Assembly (NCBI RefSeq): GCF_036884655.1
Contig: NC_088339.1
Span: 27,175,501 to 27,239,500 of the forward strand
Direction of reading: 5' to 3'
From: Musa acuminata AAA Group
Taxonomy: Eukaryota > Streptophyta > Magnoliopsida > Zingiberales > Musaceae
Length of the DNA stretch: 64,000 nt
In this document: in pieces, positions 11,215 to 23,263 of the stretch
Layout: each line of letters starts with the position of its first letter
Position numbering within the stretch: the stretch's first letter is position 1
The notes under the pieces: generated by a model
Told to the model about the DNA's origin: nothing
Databases searched by the model: none
The model's input: only the letters and a program-made list of their open reading frames with translations
Program-made: the position numbers and the translations under genes

Positions 11215-12060
11215 GTGATAGGGCATATTTTGGTAACCTGCCCTTCGACCACTATCCGCAGCCACATCAACGTCAAGGTCAACACACTGGACCCCACCCC
11301 CCGGTTAACACCGTCTCGCAAAGGTCGGACGACACCGACCGAGTACCATGCCGCCTCATAAAAATCGGGTCAGCACCGATCGAGTATAGTGCCGTCCCGC
11401 AAAGATCGAGACGGCACCGACCGAGTATCGTGCCACCTCATAAAAATCGGGTCTGCACCGTCTGAGTATAGTGCCGTCCTGCAAAGATCGAGACGGTGCC
11501 GACCAAGTGTCGTGCCGTCCCGCAAAGACTGGGACGATGTCGACCGAGTACTGTGGCGTCTCGCAAAAGTCATGTCGGCACCGTCCAAGTACAGCGCCAC
11601 CCCGTAAAAGGCAGGATGACGTCAACCAAGTACAGCGCCGCCTCGTAAAGGTCGGGACGACTCCACCGCACAACGTCGTGACGCCCAATGTCGGCCCCAA
11701 GAGTAAGTCCCACCACCCGGAGAGTCGACAACCATAAATATGATAAGTACAACTGGTCTCCCACTGGAGGGATAAAACCCTATCGCGGGGCCAGCGACAG
11801 GGGGGGTCTTTGGCTAATTTTTCCACCCAGTGCTAACAAGATCTTTGGAGGAGTCGAAGTCGGGAGCCTCCTTCCCGACCCTGACCTGTGTGCAGGGACC
11901 GGAGATAGAGAGGCAGGCGGCCAGCCAAGGGGAGCTTCTAGACTTTGAAGCCAGAGCCCAAGCCCGACCTCACTTGACGACGATCCCCGCCGCCCGAGCG
12001 CCGACATGGATGATCTTACGCATCCGGTACCGAACCAAGCCGTGTTGACTCTCTCTGCCA
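11215..12060. mobile_element. GC-rich LTR-like fragment carrying a minisatellite
   Basis: A sharply bounded GC-rich island inside AT-rich intergenic DNA. It begins with unique sequence, runs through the 41-bp minisatellite, and continues with a TATA-like stretch (CATAAATATGATAAG, about 11734) and a GC-rich leader. This is the architecture of a large LTR promoter region. No LTR ends or target duplication could be fixed, and it shares no obvious sequence with the two LTRs at the left end of the window. Confidence 0.4.
11333..11660. repeat. 41-bp minisatellite, eight units in exact register
   Basis: Units start at 11333 and recur every 41 bp; the eighth starts at 11620 and ends at 11660. Each reads roughly CACCGACCGAGTA, then GTGCCGYC, then GCAAAGATCGGGACG. 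Units alternate between a CTCATAAAAATCG and a CCGCAAAGATCG form in the first half, hinting at an 82-bp higher-order period. Since 41 is not a multiple of 3, the same repeat is read in all three frames, which explains the overlapping open frames on both strands. Confidence 0.85.
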
Positions 12061-12297
12061 TGACGTAAAGGATTACTATCAGAACCTAGGAGAGGTAAGC
12101 CCGTACTACATGCGGACAGTCCGAAATTGGTGGTCCACATGTCCATTATATTTCAGATAAGTTCATATCGATCCACATGTCGATTATATTACAAATAAGG
12201 CATTCATTTAAGTACATGAATATCTTGTTTGGTTGAAAGAAAACTTTCGCACGCACAGGTTTTTAGTGACTCAGGAATGAAAATTGAGCTAAGGCTT

Positions 12298-15200
12298 CTA
12301 GTAATGTCCATCAGGATTCCTGTTCCAAGATAAGTATGAAGGATCTCCAAGAGTCCTGCAAAAGGATCGTGTCGAATTAGCTCAACTAACAATCATCATG
12401 AACCATTCAATTGCAATGTGCAAGCAATCAGGCTTTCATTCACTGCATTAGCTCTAAAAGAGATATGTAGTATATACCTATGGCAGCAGTTTGCATTTCT
12501 ATCATATTCAATTCAAATTAGTTAACTGCAAACCAAATATTTCCCAGCATGCATCAGTTTCAAAATTTATCCCCTAAAAGTAGGAACTTACATAGACCAA
12601 GAGGATTATAAGAAAAAACTGCAATATTCTATATCATATTGGTTAACAGAATAATATTTGTTAATCATAGATCTAAATTCAAGAGAATTTTATAAGTAAA
12701 AACTGCAATATTCTATATGATATTGGTTAACAGAGTAATAATTTTTAACCATAAATCTATATTCAAAATTTTTGGTTACATAAAGATTTTAACGAATACC
12801 ACATGTTTCAGTAGACTGTGAGATATGAAGGAACACAATATATTTGCCAATAAATGACATGCAAGAAGCTTACCTTGGTTTCAGCAAATACAGAACTATG
12901 AAGGCCATTGCAAGAAATAGGCATAGACTACCAACTGTGAGATAAGCAGTACCGAGGAAATCATTTTTCCCACCTATCCAGGAGGTAGTTGAAAGTACCA
13001 ATTTTTTCTTCCCCTCAAAACTATATGTGTTGTAGTTGTTCTGTATCGTCACTGTTATTTGGTCATTGGCATCAAGGTCCATTTCGATTCTGCCATATAG
13101 TTTTCTGAATTTTGGCAGGGCAGCTGTTCTCATCCAAACAATGAGATCTTCTTGCTCGCTCAACTACAAGTTGTATAACACAAATAACCAATATGTTGAG
13201 TAAAGAAATAACAAATGACAATAGGACTAACAGATAACACGAGACAAGAATAATTGAAGAATACACGGGATGCAGAATCAAAGAAATACAACACTTACAG
13301 GTATGCTGGCATTGAGCTTGGCGCCTCCTATCAGACCTCCCATCTGGAAATTCTTGGGATAAACATTATTTCCAAATTTATGTTCTTTGTCACTTTGCCA
13401 GGCTATATTCTTTTTATTCACCTCAATTGTTTTACTGTCTATTGCAAATGAGTATGTATCGTTGAACAAGCTCCAAGCAATGAGGCCACATGGAACAATT
13501 ACAGAGCCATCTGAAGTTGTGGCTTCAGGTGCACAGTTAGTGGTTACTTTCTCACTTGCCTTGCTTCTTAGTTGCTTATCGCTTCGGCTTTTAACATACC
13601 TAATTTACCAATTCGAATTTGCAGTCAGTAAGAGGAAAACTTATGTAAGACGTAAAACAGTTCCTATTCGTTATCACAGAAATAATAATAATAAAATAAC
13701 TTCAAATTTTTGAAGTATATCTGTGACGGAGATTTGTAGCTATGTGAAGGATAAAGAGTAAAAGAAGTCTGTGTTGTATGGATAGACAGTAAATTTCATA
13801 TACTGTGAACAAATCATCCAGGAATAATTGACAAGGAATAAGAGGTCTTAGAAAGTTATTCAAACCTGCGATGGTTCTGATAGAAGTTGTCAAGCTCATA
13901 ATAAATATGAACAGGACCATCCATGTGCCTTGGCACCTGAATTATGAATTATTACACAAAACCCAAATAAGACTAATGAACTGAAACCATGGCAATTGTA
14001 CTTACAGTTAAAGTTCTGGAACAAGTTTTATTAGTCACACTGCTTTGAATGAATGCCACTTTGTCATTCTGTGATTGCTCAGGAATGCAGTCCACGTCAT
14101 ATTGATAAACAATTTCAACCACCTACTTGTTGATCAAGCAATAACCAATTCATTAAAATCCAAATCCACAGGAGATAAACCACAGAAAAAGTGAACTTAC
14201 TTGCTCTGATGCAGACAAGGAAGCAAGTCCAATTGGAATGAAGATGATTCCTATCAAAGCGAATGTCGTTACTACCTGCAAAATAAAGGGACAGCATACC
14301 AAAATAACAGGAGCTCAATTTTTGCTTAAAAAAGCTTTTCATTTTAAATTTTGAAGGATAAGCAGTACTTACAATCATTGGAGTTAGTAGAGGTTTGCAA
14401 GCAGGAAGCTCTTGTTGTGTAAATCTCGAATCTAAATTTTTTTATGAAAAAAAAACAGTTTAGTATCATTTAGAAAAGGATAATATAAGGTCATTGAGAG
14501 AAATGTAAAAACATGGTTTCAAAAACTTGCTTAAACATGATTAATGTGTTTAGGTAGTACACAAAAGCAACTCTAATGCAGCTACTAAAAACATCGTATA
14601 AAACTAGCAGGGGAAGCATATAAGATGTGCACTACAGCATGCATGACTTTTACATGGTTCACCCAATCCGGGCTGTCCTTTGTTCTGAGATGCTAAAGAG
14701 ATATACATAAACAAAAAAAAAACCAAGTGCAATTATTTCTCATAATTTTAAACCCTTTTTGATAAATATTGCACTCTAAATAATCTTTGTCTCTCCCCAT
14801 TTGTACAAAACCTTACAATCCAGATTATCCAAAATAGAATATGATCAAAATCTATCTAAATCATAAAGTGTCCAGAGTGATATTAGATTGAATAGATGTT
14901 ACTTCTGTAGATTCGTCCAAAAAACAAATTATACTGAAAGAGATAGCATGCTTCATGGTGCCAATTATTACTTCTGAAGTTTAAGAGGGCTTTCGAGAGA
15001 AGTTATACATGATCTCCTTTGAATTAATAATCTACAAAAGGTTATTCAAAAGTGACATAGATATCGCTGAAAAAGATAAGTCAAGAGCATAATTCTTTTC
15101 AATTACAACTTCATACACACAGGTACAAAGTGGAAATAAACAAATGAATGCACTTTATTTATACTTCGAAAGCATAATTCGAAATATATCGTTCGGTATA

Positions 15201-15652
15201 AATAAGTCGAACAAATATTAGAGGCGTCGTGTGATCTCATCCTCAGCTTTATTTATACTTTTTCTCTATGTAATCTGAAAGGGATTCATAACACAACTTG
15301 AAGCCTGTACTTTTTCATACTACATGCTAAAGCTATACTTTTTCGTCCATTGGAAAAGATCTGTTCTGCTATAACTTACAATCTACAGGGAATTGGAAGA
15401 GCGAATTACTTGAAACTCGAGTAGATATATTAGCTATATAGAGATCACGAGAACTCTATCCTGATCAGAGAAGCAATAATATGCAATAATATGGACAACG
15501 GAGTAGAATATACAAGCAGTTAAGGGTGCTGCTGACGAACTACAGATTGAAGAGGAATAAGGAAAGAAAGGATGAAATGACCTACATTTGGGTTTCTTGG
15601 ATTTCCTCCTCGGCTCGGCTGGGCCGTCGCTTGGGGACGTCGAATCTCCCAT
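12298..15652 (-). CDS. ALIS: ALA-interacting subunit (CDC50/LEM3 family), lipid flippase beta subunit
   Basis: Eight coding exons on the minus strand: 15586-15652, 14373-14431, 14201-14275, 14006-14122, 13866-13936, 13299-13599, 12874-13163 and 12298-12355. All phases join and give 345 residues, the family norm. The cytosolic N-terminus (KKPKYSRFTQQELPACKP) precedes the first membrane segment (about 43-64, IIFIPIGLASL). The large extracytosolic loop has CIPE, cysteine pairs, YYELDNFYQNHRRYVKSRSD, PCGLIAWS and LFNDTY. The second membrane segment is about 303-323, with the C-terminal tail LGDPSYLSWNRNP. These proteins pair with P4-ATPases (ALA) to let them leave the ER and flip phospholipids at Golgi or plasma membrane. 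It converges tail-to-tail with the U-box gene. The first intron is ~1.15 kb; the last holds an 84-bp tandem repeat. Confidence 0.93.
12614..12781. repeat. 84-bp tandem duplication in the last ALIS intron
   Basis: The string ACTGCAATATTCTATAT(C/G)ATATTGG occurs at 12618 and again at 12702, followed by matching GTTAACAGA and AATCTA segments. The period is 84 bp, with about 10% divergence by eye. It lies wholly within the intron. Confidence 0.7.
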
Positions 15653-16333
15653 TGGATTGATATCAAAGAAGAGATCGAGATGCGAACCAAGAGGAGATCG
15701 AGCAGCAGGTAAGCCACAACCGTTGGAGGACGGAGGAGGGAGGAGGGAGGAGAAAACGAAGTAGGTATTGAAAGGAGCGTCTTTTCCGCCCCAGGAAGCC
15801 ACAACCGTTGGAGGCGACAGGTCCCTACCGGGGTGGTGGTAGGCCGTAAGCGGACCGCAGGCTATCGGGGACGAGTCCTAGACCACGATCCGATCCATCT
15901 GTGTTCGGATCTTTTAACGATAGGGCACACGATCCGATCCGCGAAGACATATATTCATGAAAGAAATATACGCATTTTAATAATCGGAAGATATTAATTA
16001 AAAGCTTGCGGCCCCAAATATCCTTTCTGCTCCGCATGAACCGAGTCCGCCACCGATTGACTCAGTCCGAGTCATATATTTGTAGCCGAACAACTCGGCC
16101 GAACCTTCCCCTCTCCTCTTTCCCTCGTCGAAACGCTTCGATGCCATTTCATTTCAACATCCAAACGAAGAAAGAGGGCGGTAAACTCACGGATTTCCTC
16201 CTTTCTTACCCCCCAAACCTTGTGCACGAAGCTCTCCTTTGTGTCTAATTTGATGTTCCATTGCGTAATTCCTGGATATTGAAATCTGTCCGCGGCATCG
16301 TCCGCGCTCGATGGGTCTTTCTTTTAGGTTTTG

Positions 16334-16570
16334 ATGGGCAATTCTTGTCGAGATTCTTGGCAAGCAAGATCGACCCCCCACACCGCCGCCAATCCATCGG
16401 CATTCCCGACGACTCCTCCAAGAAGCCGCCGCCTTCACGAGGCGACTCCAACTACGTGTTCTACCATGAGACGCCCAATCTCCAGGACCTCGTGGGGAGG
16501 AAATGGGGGCAGATTCATGACGAGTACACATATATGCGAGAAATATGTATTGAGTTCAAGATCTGGATCG
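16334..16570 (+). pseudogene. Truncated, frameshifted N-terminal fragment of a calcium-dependent protein kinase
   Basis: The ATG at 16334 opens MGNSC, the N-myristoylation/palmitoylation start typical of CDPKs (MGNTCRGS-like). After ~12 codons similarity continues in another frame: DDSSKKPPPSRG, then NYVFYHETPNLQDLVGRKWGQ. That resembles the [27 protein letters not shown] entry into the CDPK kinase domain. Just beyond, YTYMREICIEFK looks like a decayed TTYLCxEIxxGIEFACK. The glycine-loop core is damaged, and no further kinase, autoinhibitory or EF-hand sequence follows before the CYP86B gene. This is best read as a decayed first-exon fragment. It lies between two minus-strand genes. Confidence 0.55.
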
Positions 16571-16791
16571 GTAGGAACTCGCAAATCCTATTACAGTACA
16601 ATGTTTTCACTTGTAATGTTCGCACAGACACTTGTGTCTTCCTCTGGTACAGTCAATTACAATGCAGCAAACCAGACCAGTAGGAATTATTCCTTCAAAC
16701 CCTATATTTTCTACTTCTTGATAAGCTTCTGGTTCATCTCTCTGCAGGGTGTAACCAGCAGGGATTATTGGTTCAAACCCTACTAGCTTTT

Positions 16792-19700
16792 CTACTTCCC
16801 CACAACCTTCGTTCCATCTCTTGCGCAGAGCGTGATCTTCAGTCCGTACTTCATGTACATGGTGAGCGCCATCTTCGGCACCACCGGGTGATTCTCCATG
16901 ACCTTCACATGATAACGATGGAGTATCGAGGCAGCGACGAACTTCATCTGGTAGTAGGCGAAGTCCTTCCCCAGGCACAGTCTTGGTCCGCCATTGAAGG
17001 CCGTGAACTTGTACGCGGACTCGCTCATGAATCGCCCATCCTTGAGCCACCGCTCCGGTTTGTAGTCCCTGCAGTCCTTTCCCCATATGCTTTCCATTCT
17101 TCCCATGGAGAATATGGCGTAGATAACCTTTGTTCCTTTCTTCAGCACAGTGCCATCAGGAAACACATCATCCTCCACAACCTGACCACGCAAAACAGTG
17201 CTCAGCAAGCATATCACTGGAAACATATGGCCAGCAAAGAGCCATGTTACTCCACATGCATTTGGCAGGAAGGTATGAGTTCTAGTCATGATTTTTGTAC
17301 CTTGCAGATTTCTTTTTCTTTTGCACTATTCCTTTTAATCATTTGCCATCAAGTTACATGCTTTCACTTTTCATCAAGGAGCGTCTACTGAGCACAACTT
17401 TTTGACTGCATAGATCCACCAACGACACTAATTATATGCATCATCTTTATGTGTTTTTGAAAAGACAACCTTTTTTGTGTTGTCATCTTCTTCAAATGCC
17501 ATTTGTCTAAGATTCTCTCCATCATGATTCAGACATGTTGAAATATGGTATTCTTTAATGATTGTATCACTCTCAGTGATTCATGTCTAAAACCAACTCC
17601 ATTGAATCAAATAAATGGCTGAACACCTACTTCTAATTTTTATGGTTCCTGGTTGAGTTTCGTCTACGGCTAGCTATACGCATCTGCATATAGTGACCCA
17701 ACAGCAAACCCAATCCATAAGCAAACTAAACATGGCAGAATGGTGGAGTTTTCCATGACAAGTACATCCACATAGCATGGAGCATAGGATGGAAAAAATG
17801 GGCCTATAAAAGATGTGATTTTTATGTGCCTCTCTTAAATGATCCGACTTTTGGCCACTTCGAAAATGCTGATTCTGATAGGAACATTGCTACTGAATGG
17901 CTCCTGCAATCCAATCACTCTCTTTCATGAATAAATGGATCTGACTAATTTTCCATTCAAAAACCTTACCATGAACTACAGAACTTTAACGCCTTCCTTT
18001 TGTGATAAAACCCAGTAAAATGCATTCGTGTTCATGTCCTCATTGATGGGATACTTCTCCCACGAGACCTTTCACCAACACTCCATGATATCTGACACTT
18101 CATGGTTGCTCTATCTACTTGATTCCTCAAATATGGTTCATATTAGATTTTTTCTTTAAAAAAAACTATAATAAATTATTAAAGTCTTTATCAGTTGAGT
18201 TGACTGACACCTTCCACAGCACCAGATAATTACTGATGTAAAATTATCATCATCAGGTGAATACTAATCTAGTAGGAATCTAGAATCTTGCATATTGAGA
18301 ATGTTCAGATTCTCTAAATTTTAGGCCTACATCAAATCTATCCTAACAGCTAATAGATTGACATATCAGTAATCTAGGAAATGAATTTTCATACCCCTAC
18401 TGGGCAATATATCATGATTTAGTAAATTGTAGGATGAAAAGCAAGAGAATTAAAGAGAAAAGCTTTTCTTGTTACTCTTAACAGATCCATAGCAGCAATA
18501 CATGGAAAAAAAATTATCATGGCACTAATCTTTCCACATCTTGCTATTGTGCTTTTCTATAATTTTATTGAGACAGATAGAAGGCCATGGATGCCAGAGA
18601 CCCACTAAGGAATTCAGTAAAATTCTTATGGATGATGCTTCTAAATGAATGACCTTTTTTTTCTTATTTTGCTTCAGATTTACCATTAAATAGTTTGAAA
18701 CCTTGGTTTGTTCAACTGCAAACTTGTTTAGTACAATCAAATCAATGGGTCAGATCAGATTGCTCCTTTTAACTTGGATTGTGATAAGATCGGATAACTC
18801 GAAAACAATAGGTATTGACTGAAAAAGTTATATTAGAAAAGACAACAAACATTATTTGGTGTATTACTGAAAGTTGAAAAGAATAAAAAAGAAAACATAA
18901 TAAAAGAGAGAGAGAGAGAGAGAGAGAGATTTGAAGGATAAGCTACTTCCATCAGCCTCACAAAATCCAAACCAAATGAAATAAACAAAACCTTCATGAA
19001 CTTAGCAAGTAAAATATTTTATTACTTCTATTAACAAGTGCTGACTTGACGAATTTCTGCATGCATTCGTTGGCTACTTGATTAATACTATGAGAAAGTT
19101 GTCAATTAGTATTGCATGGCTCAAGAGCATATGGTATTAGAACGTACCTCCTTGTGGTCCACTGGTACTGAAGGATACAACCTTAGAGCCTCCGATAGTG
19201 CTGCATGCAGATACTCCAATCTCTTCACCTCCTCTGGCTTGAACACTAGCTCGCCATCTTCATCTCCTCCTCTCTCCTCTGTTATCTTCCTTATCTCCCC
19301 AAGAATCCTCTCCTCGACTTCCGGGTGCCGGTTCAGCAGCCAGAAGAACCAGGCCAACGCCACCGACGAGGTGTCGCGGCCGGCGAGTATCAAGTTCACA
19401 CACACGTCCCTCAGGAACTTGTCGGAGTAGGGCGTCCCGTCTTCGTCTCTTAGCTTCGTGAACACCGTCAGCAGGTCAGATCTCGCCGTCCTCGTCTGCT
19501 CCCCGGACGAGAGCTCCTCCCTCCTGGTCCGGATCACCTCGTAGGCGAACTCGTCGACGACAGCGATGGACCTTCTGAGCCATCTCTCGCTCCCGAGGTC
19601 GAAGTAGCGCAGCGCCTTCCATATGGCCGTAGGCGTGATGAACCGGATGATAGTTGCTTCGGTCGCGTCCTCGAAGGCCTTCGCAAATGGTATCTCCGGT

Positions 19701-20371
19701 AGCCCCGGGCGCAAGCAGCCCGGGTCGGTCCCGAAGGCTATCATGCACACGTTGTCGAACGTGAACCTCAGGAGCACGTCCTGGAGGTCGATCGGCGCGC
19801 GCTGGGCTTCGGCCACGGCGAGCACCGGGAGGAGCCTCGAGTGGACGAGCTCGACGAGGGACTGCGCCGTCATGGACCGGAACTCCGCCGAGTGGAACTC
19901 GACGCTCGCGGTCTTCCGCTGCCTGCGCCAGGTCTCGTCGTCGGCGCTGAAGATGCCGTCGCCAAGAAGATCGCAGACGGTGCTGCGGAAGTACTCGCCC
20001 TTGGGGAAGTTGGGGAACTTGACCTTGAGGAGATGCTCCAGGTTGCGAGGGTCGGCGGTGACGACGCAATGAAGGTTGGTAAACCACGGCCCGCGGAAGA
20101 CGAACGTGCCGCCTTGGCCGTCAAGCACGCCGGTGAGCCACTCGTACATGTCCTTACGGATGCCGAGGAGGAGCGACGGCAGCATACCGACTACCGGCCA
20201 CACCACGAGGCCCTGACGCCTTCCTTGCCGGAGGGAGTGGATGGTTATAAAGATGAAGATGGCCATAAGGATCTCAATGACTTGGATCTCAGGCAAGAAC
20301 CTAAACAGACCCGCATCAGCGGCGGAAGCACCGGGGCTGTCGATGACAGTGGTCTGTTTGGCAGAGTCCAT
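16792..20371 (-). CDS. CYP86B1: Cytochrome P450, CYP86B1-like fatty-acid omega-hydroxylase
   Basis: Two coding exons, 19148-20371 and 16792-17181, separated by a ~2-kb intron and joined in phase 0 within VDHKE/VVEDDVFPDG, give 537 residues. A hydrophobic N-terminal anchor (LFRFLPEIQVIEILMAIFIF) places it in the ER membrane. Diagnostic parts are the WRRQRKTAS C-helix, DNVCMIAFG, the I-helix oxygen-binding AGRDTSS, the ExxR helix EALR in SEALRLYPSVPVDHKE, PERW, and the heme-ligand loop FNGGPRLCLGKDFA. Family similarity is to Arabidopsis CYP86B1 (RALPH), which omega-hydroxylates very-long-chain (C22-C24) acyl groups for suberin. The ATG at 20371 is chosen because the codon at the upstream in-frame limit (20422) is TTG. 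Exon 1 is much more GC-rich than its intron, common in monocots. The intron carries an AG microsatellite. Confidence 0.93.
18905..18929. repeat. (AG)n microsatellite in the CYP86B intron
   Basis: About 12 AG dinucleotides in an otherwise AT-rich intron, roughly 220 bp on the intron side of the first-exon donor. Confidence 0.9.
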
Positions 20372-20422
20372 GACGTTGAGCTTCGTCAACCAGAAGAGAA
20401 TGGAAGTGGAAGACGAGTGCAA

Positions 20423-23180
20423 GTACAGATGTTGGAGAAAACAACTGATATATAAGGATCGGAGGAAGGAGTTCTTTGCGTGCCTTCTATCATCTTTTGC
20501 CGTTTGATTTGGTGAGCTGAAGCGCCAAAGAATAAATGTTAAACAGTATTGTTGAAAATTATACGTCAGTCTACTTCGAGGCCATGAGGATGGAGATTGT
20601 CGCAGGTAACATCATGGGATTAGAGCAAGGTGTGAAGGACGAGGGTGGTGTGAGGCATGGTAGGGAGATCGAGGGAGGGTAATTAAAAGGGCTCGACTTG
20701 CGACTTTGATCGAGTTTAGGTCGTCGGCTTTGGGTTCGAAGCTTTCGAGAGGTGGGAATCCTTCGGAAGGTGGCCAAACGCAACTGCCTCCTTGTGTGTT
20801 CCCACAAGTTTCTTGTCATTAACTTCAGTACTTAGGGGTTCTTATATTGATTTAGATTGTAATGACAGGTGCACCAGAAAAGTTCATTCAAATAGTTTGA
20901 ACTCTCTTTGCTCGGAAAAACAAAAGAACAAGATTAATGATTTTGTTGGCAATAGGTACTATCGAAGTGTCATCAGCTATGTCATGATTTACAAACAGTT
21001 GTCTTACAGCAAAACATAAACACTAATTGTACCTCATGTGCCTCATGTTGCTTAATTGATAACCGAGAAAAAGAAATCTTTATGATACTGTACCTAAACA
21101 TTTGTTTCCACAAAGACGGATCTAAAATTCAGCTTTTGTCTTGTTGAGTTCATGAATTTCTAGTCAAATTGTGACCCAAAATGAATAAGGTGATGGTTTC
21201 ATAGCCCATAGGAGCACCCCAGTGATATCCTGAGAAGAGCGAGCAAGTTGTTCTGGCAACTCAAAACTACACATATCAACTCAAAACTTAGAATCACCAT
21301 TGAAGGTTTCTTGTTAGTTGGATGGTTGGACTGTCTTGTGGAGCCAAGAGAGGAAGATGATGATGTTTCAGTGGCCCAAAAAATTACGCAAGCTGGCTGT
21401 CTAACCATGCAATAGTTTGAAGATGTTGACGAAGCAGAATGAAAAATCTGTAATAGTCATCTGCTAGCAGCTTCATTTTTTCCAGGTCTTGTTGACAAAT
21501 GGCGACTGTTTGATGACAAAACATGCCCTTAGATAGTCTTCTCATTGTTTAGCTTCGTAACTCTCAAGTTGTCACCCATGCATAGAGTCTCATTCCAGTT
21601 TTTGGTGTTGGTAGAGGTGTTACTCTGTAGAAATTACCTCTGTGCTTCATAGAAATCGTAGTTCCAATGGCTAGAGGAAATAATATAGCATTTATAGTGA
21701 ATAGTTTTAGTATCAGTCATGGTATCCAATATAATTAGTCAACAGAAGAGGGTCACTTGCTTGCCAGTCGAAACAGGATCGAAGGTGATGATGGATTAGA
21801 TGATATGACATTCACCTAATTGATGTGATGACTTCAAGTAAGGTTTAGCAATTGGTAGAATGGTTGTCCACATGAAATGTTTACTGCTCACTGGATCACA
21901 AGCCTCGCAGTAGACTGTCATTAACTTTACAAGACTGAATCTATGGGCTGCCCAAGACACAACAAAAGAAGTCAAACCTTAAGAAGTTTACTGTTTATCC
22001 AAGCAGCAAATGGCCAAGGCCAAACAATTCCAAGTTCTTCACCTCAGTAACTTCTTATAGGAATGTTGGTCCTTTCTTTAATGTCATATCTTCTGCTGTC
22101 TATCCTGCAGCAGTTGATGGAGTAATTTCGATTTAAACGAATTTAATTCACATGTCACCACCTTATTCGCAAAGAGGGCAACATTAATTGATCAACCAAC
22201 CTTGTTGACTTGGATGTCACTCTCGACATGGCAAACCACATTGAATCATCAGCTTAATTTCAAGGAGGAGATAGGAACAGTCTTTGGCCTCAACGTGTAA
22301 GACGTAGCATCTTGAATCATGTATGGTTGCTTGAAGGGTTGGTATACACCAGATTTGTTGTTGCATGCAGTACATGAAAGCATAAGAGGTGATGCTAAGT
22401 TGGCTTCAACATGGCGGATTTCAGTGAAGATCCATTTCATGACATCTTAGAAGATGCTTTTGGAAGAATGATCTTTGAACACCAGCTGCTTGGAATCTTC
22501 TTCACACTTTAGCGGGTGAAGGAAGCAAGCAGCTTCAAGAGCTTAGGTTATACAGCACAATTTTCTCACTCAAATTAGGTTATACTGCCATGATGGTACT
22601 GAACCACGTTGATGTAGACATTTTGGTTCAGTTTGGACACTAAGAAGATGATTTAATAATGGTTAATGGCTCAGCTCTCTCTCTCTCTCTCTCACTATTG
22701 CTTTTTGTGCCAATTGAAGGCCTGAGAAAACTATTGCTTGCAAAAAGAAAAATGTCTTGTGCTCCCTGTTTTGTTTAATTAATGTAGTGGCTTTGTACTG
22801 CTAAATTTGTGACAGTAGAATCTTAAATTTTCAGCAGATAATAGAGAATTACATTTAAGTATCGTAATGTAGACAGACTAGTAGATTACTTTTAAACGTT
22901 CCTTTTATTCGATCAATCTTCTAATTTTATTCTTGCAGTAAAATTAGTGATCTCTTTGTCATCTTCTCAGATTGATTCTGACAAGAGAATAGCTCAGTGA
23001 CAATGTAAGCTTCAGTCTTCCTTCGATCGTCTACTACTCTCTCTCTCTCATGTTTTGATGGCCTAATATAATATACAATGTAAGCTTTTGCCAAGCAGGG
23101 CCAGATTGCCTTCTCTGTGAGGGGTATCCCAACCCAATACAATGATATTATAATTACTTTGATCCACAAAACATAACATC
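20423..23180. other. Intergenic region, no supported gene
   Basis: Contains the upstream region of the CYP86B gene and then AT-rich DNA with only short, low-complexity frames. Parts of 20.57-20.83 kb and 21.8-22.5 kb look like old repeat or gene remnants, but no family could be recognised. Short CT runs occur near 22676 and 23038. Confidence 0.5.
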
Positions 23181-23185
23181 GCGGG

Positions 23186-23228
<43 letters not shown>

Positions 23229-23253
23229 GCGTGTTCGATCCACGCTCACCGCA
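23181..23253 (+). tRNA. trnF-GAA: tRNA-Phe (GAA)
   Basis: A 73-bp cloverleaf. The acceptor stem GCGGGGA pairs with the 3' TCACCGC before the discriminator A. The D-arm contains TAGCTCAGTTGGGAGAGC (A box), the anticodon loop ACTGAAGAT places GAA at 23214-23216, and the T-arm is GCGTGTTCGATCCACGC (B box). No intron and no encoded CCA, as expected for a nuclear plant tRNA. A T run at about 23258-23263 supplies the RNA polymerase III stop. It stands alone between protein genes. Confidence 0.96.
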
Positions 23254-23257
23254 TTTA

Positions 23258-23263
23258 TTTTTT
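23258..23263 (+). terminator. Pol III T-run terminator of tRNA-Phe
   Basis: Six consecutive T residues begin five bases after the tRNA 3' end, the usual RNA polymerase III termination signal. Confidence 0.8.

Noticed and set aside
11333..11660. Regularly spaced repeats resembling a CRISPR array
   Set aside because: Units are contiguous with no unique spacers, in a plant nuclear context.
11356..11826. Long minus-strand open frame (156 codons) and several overlapping frames on both strands
   Set aside because: They run over the 41-bp minisatellite; a period that is not a multiple of three opens several frames at once. No domain is visible.
16607..17086. Minus-strand 159-codon frame overlapping the second CYP86B exon
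   Set aside because: Shifted frame of the true heme-binding exon.
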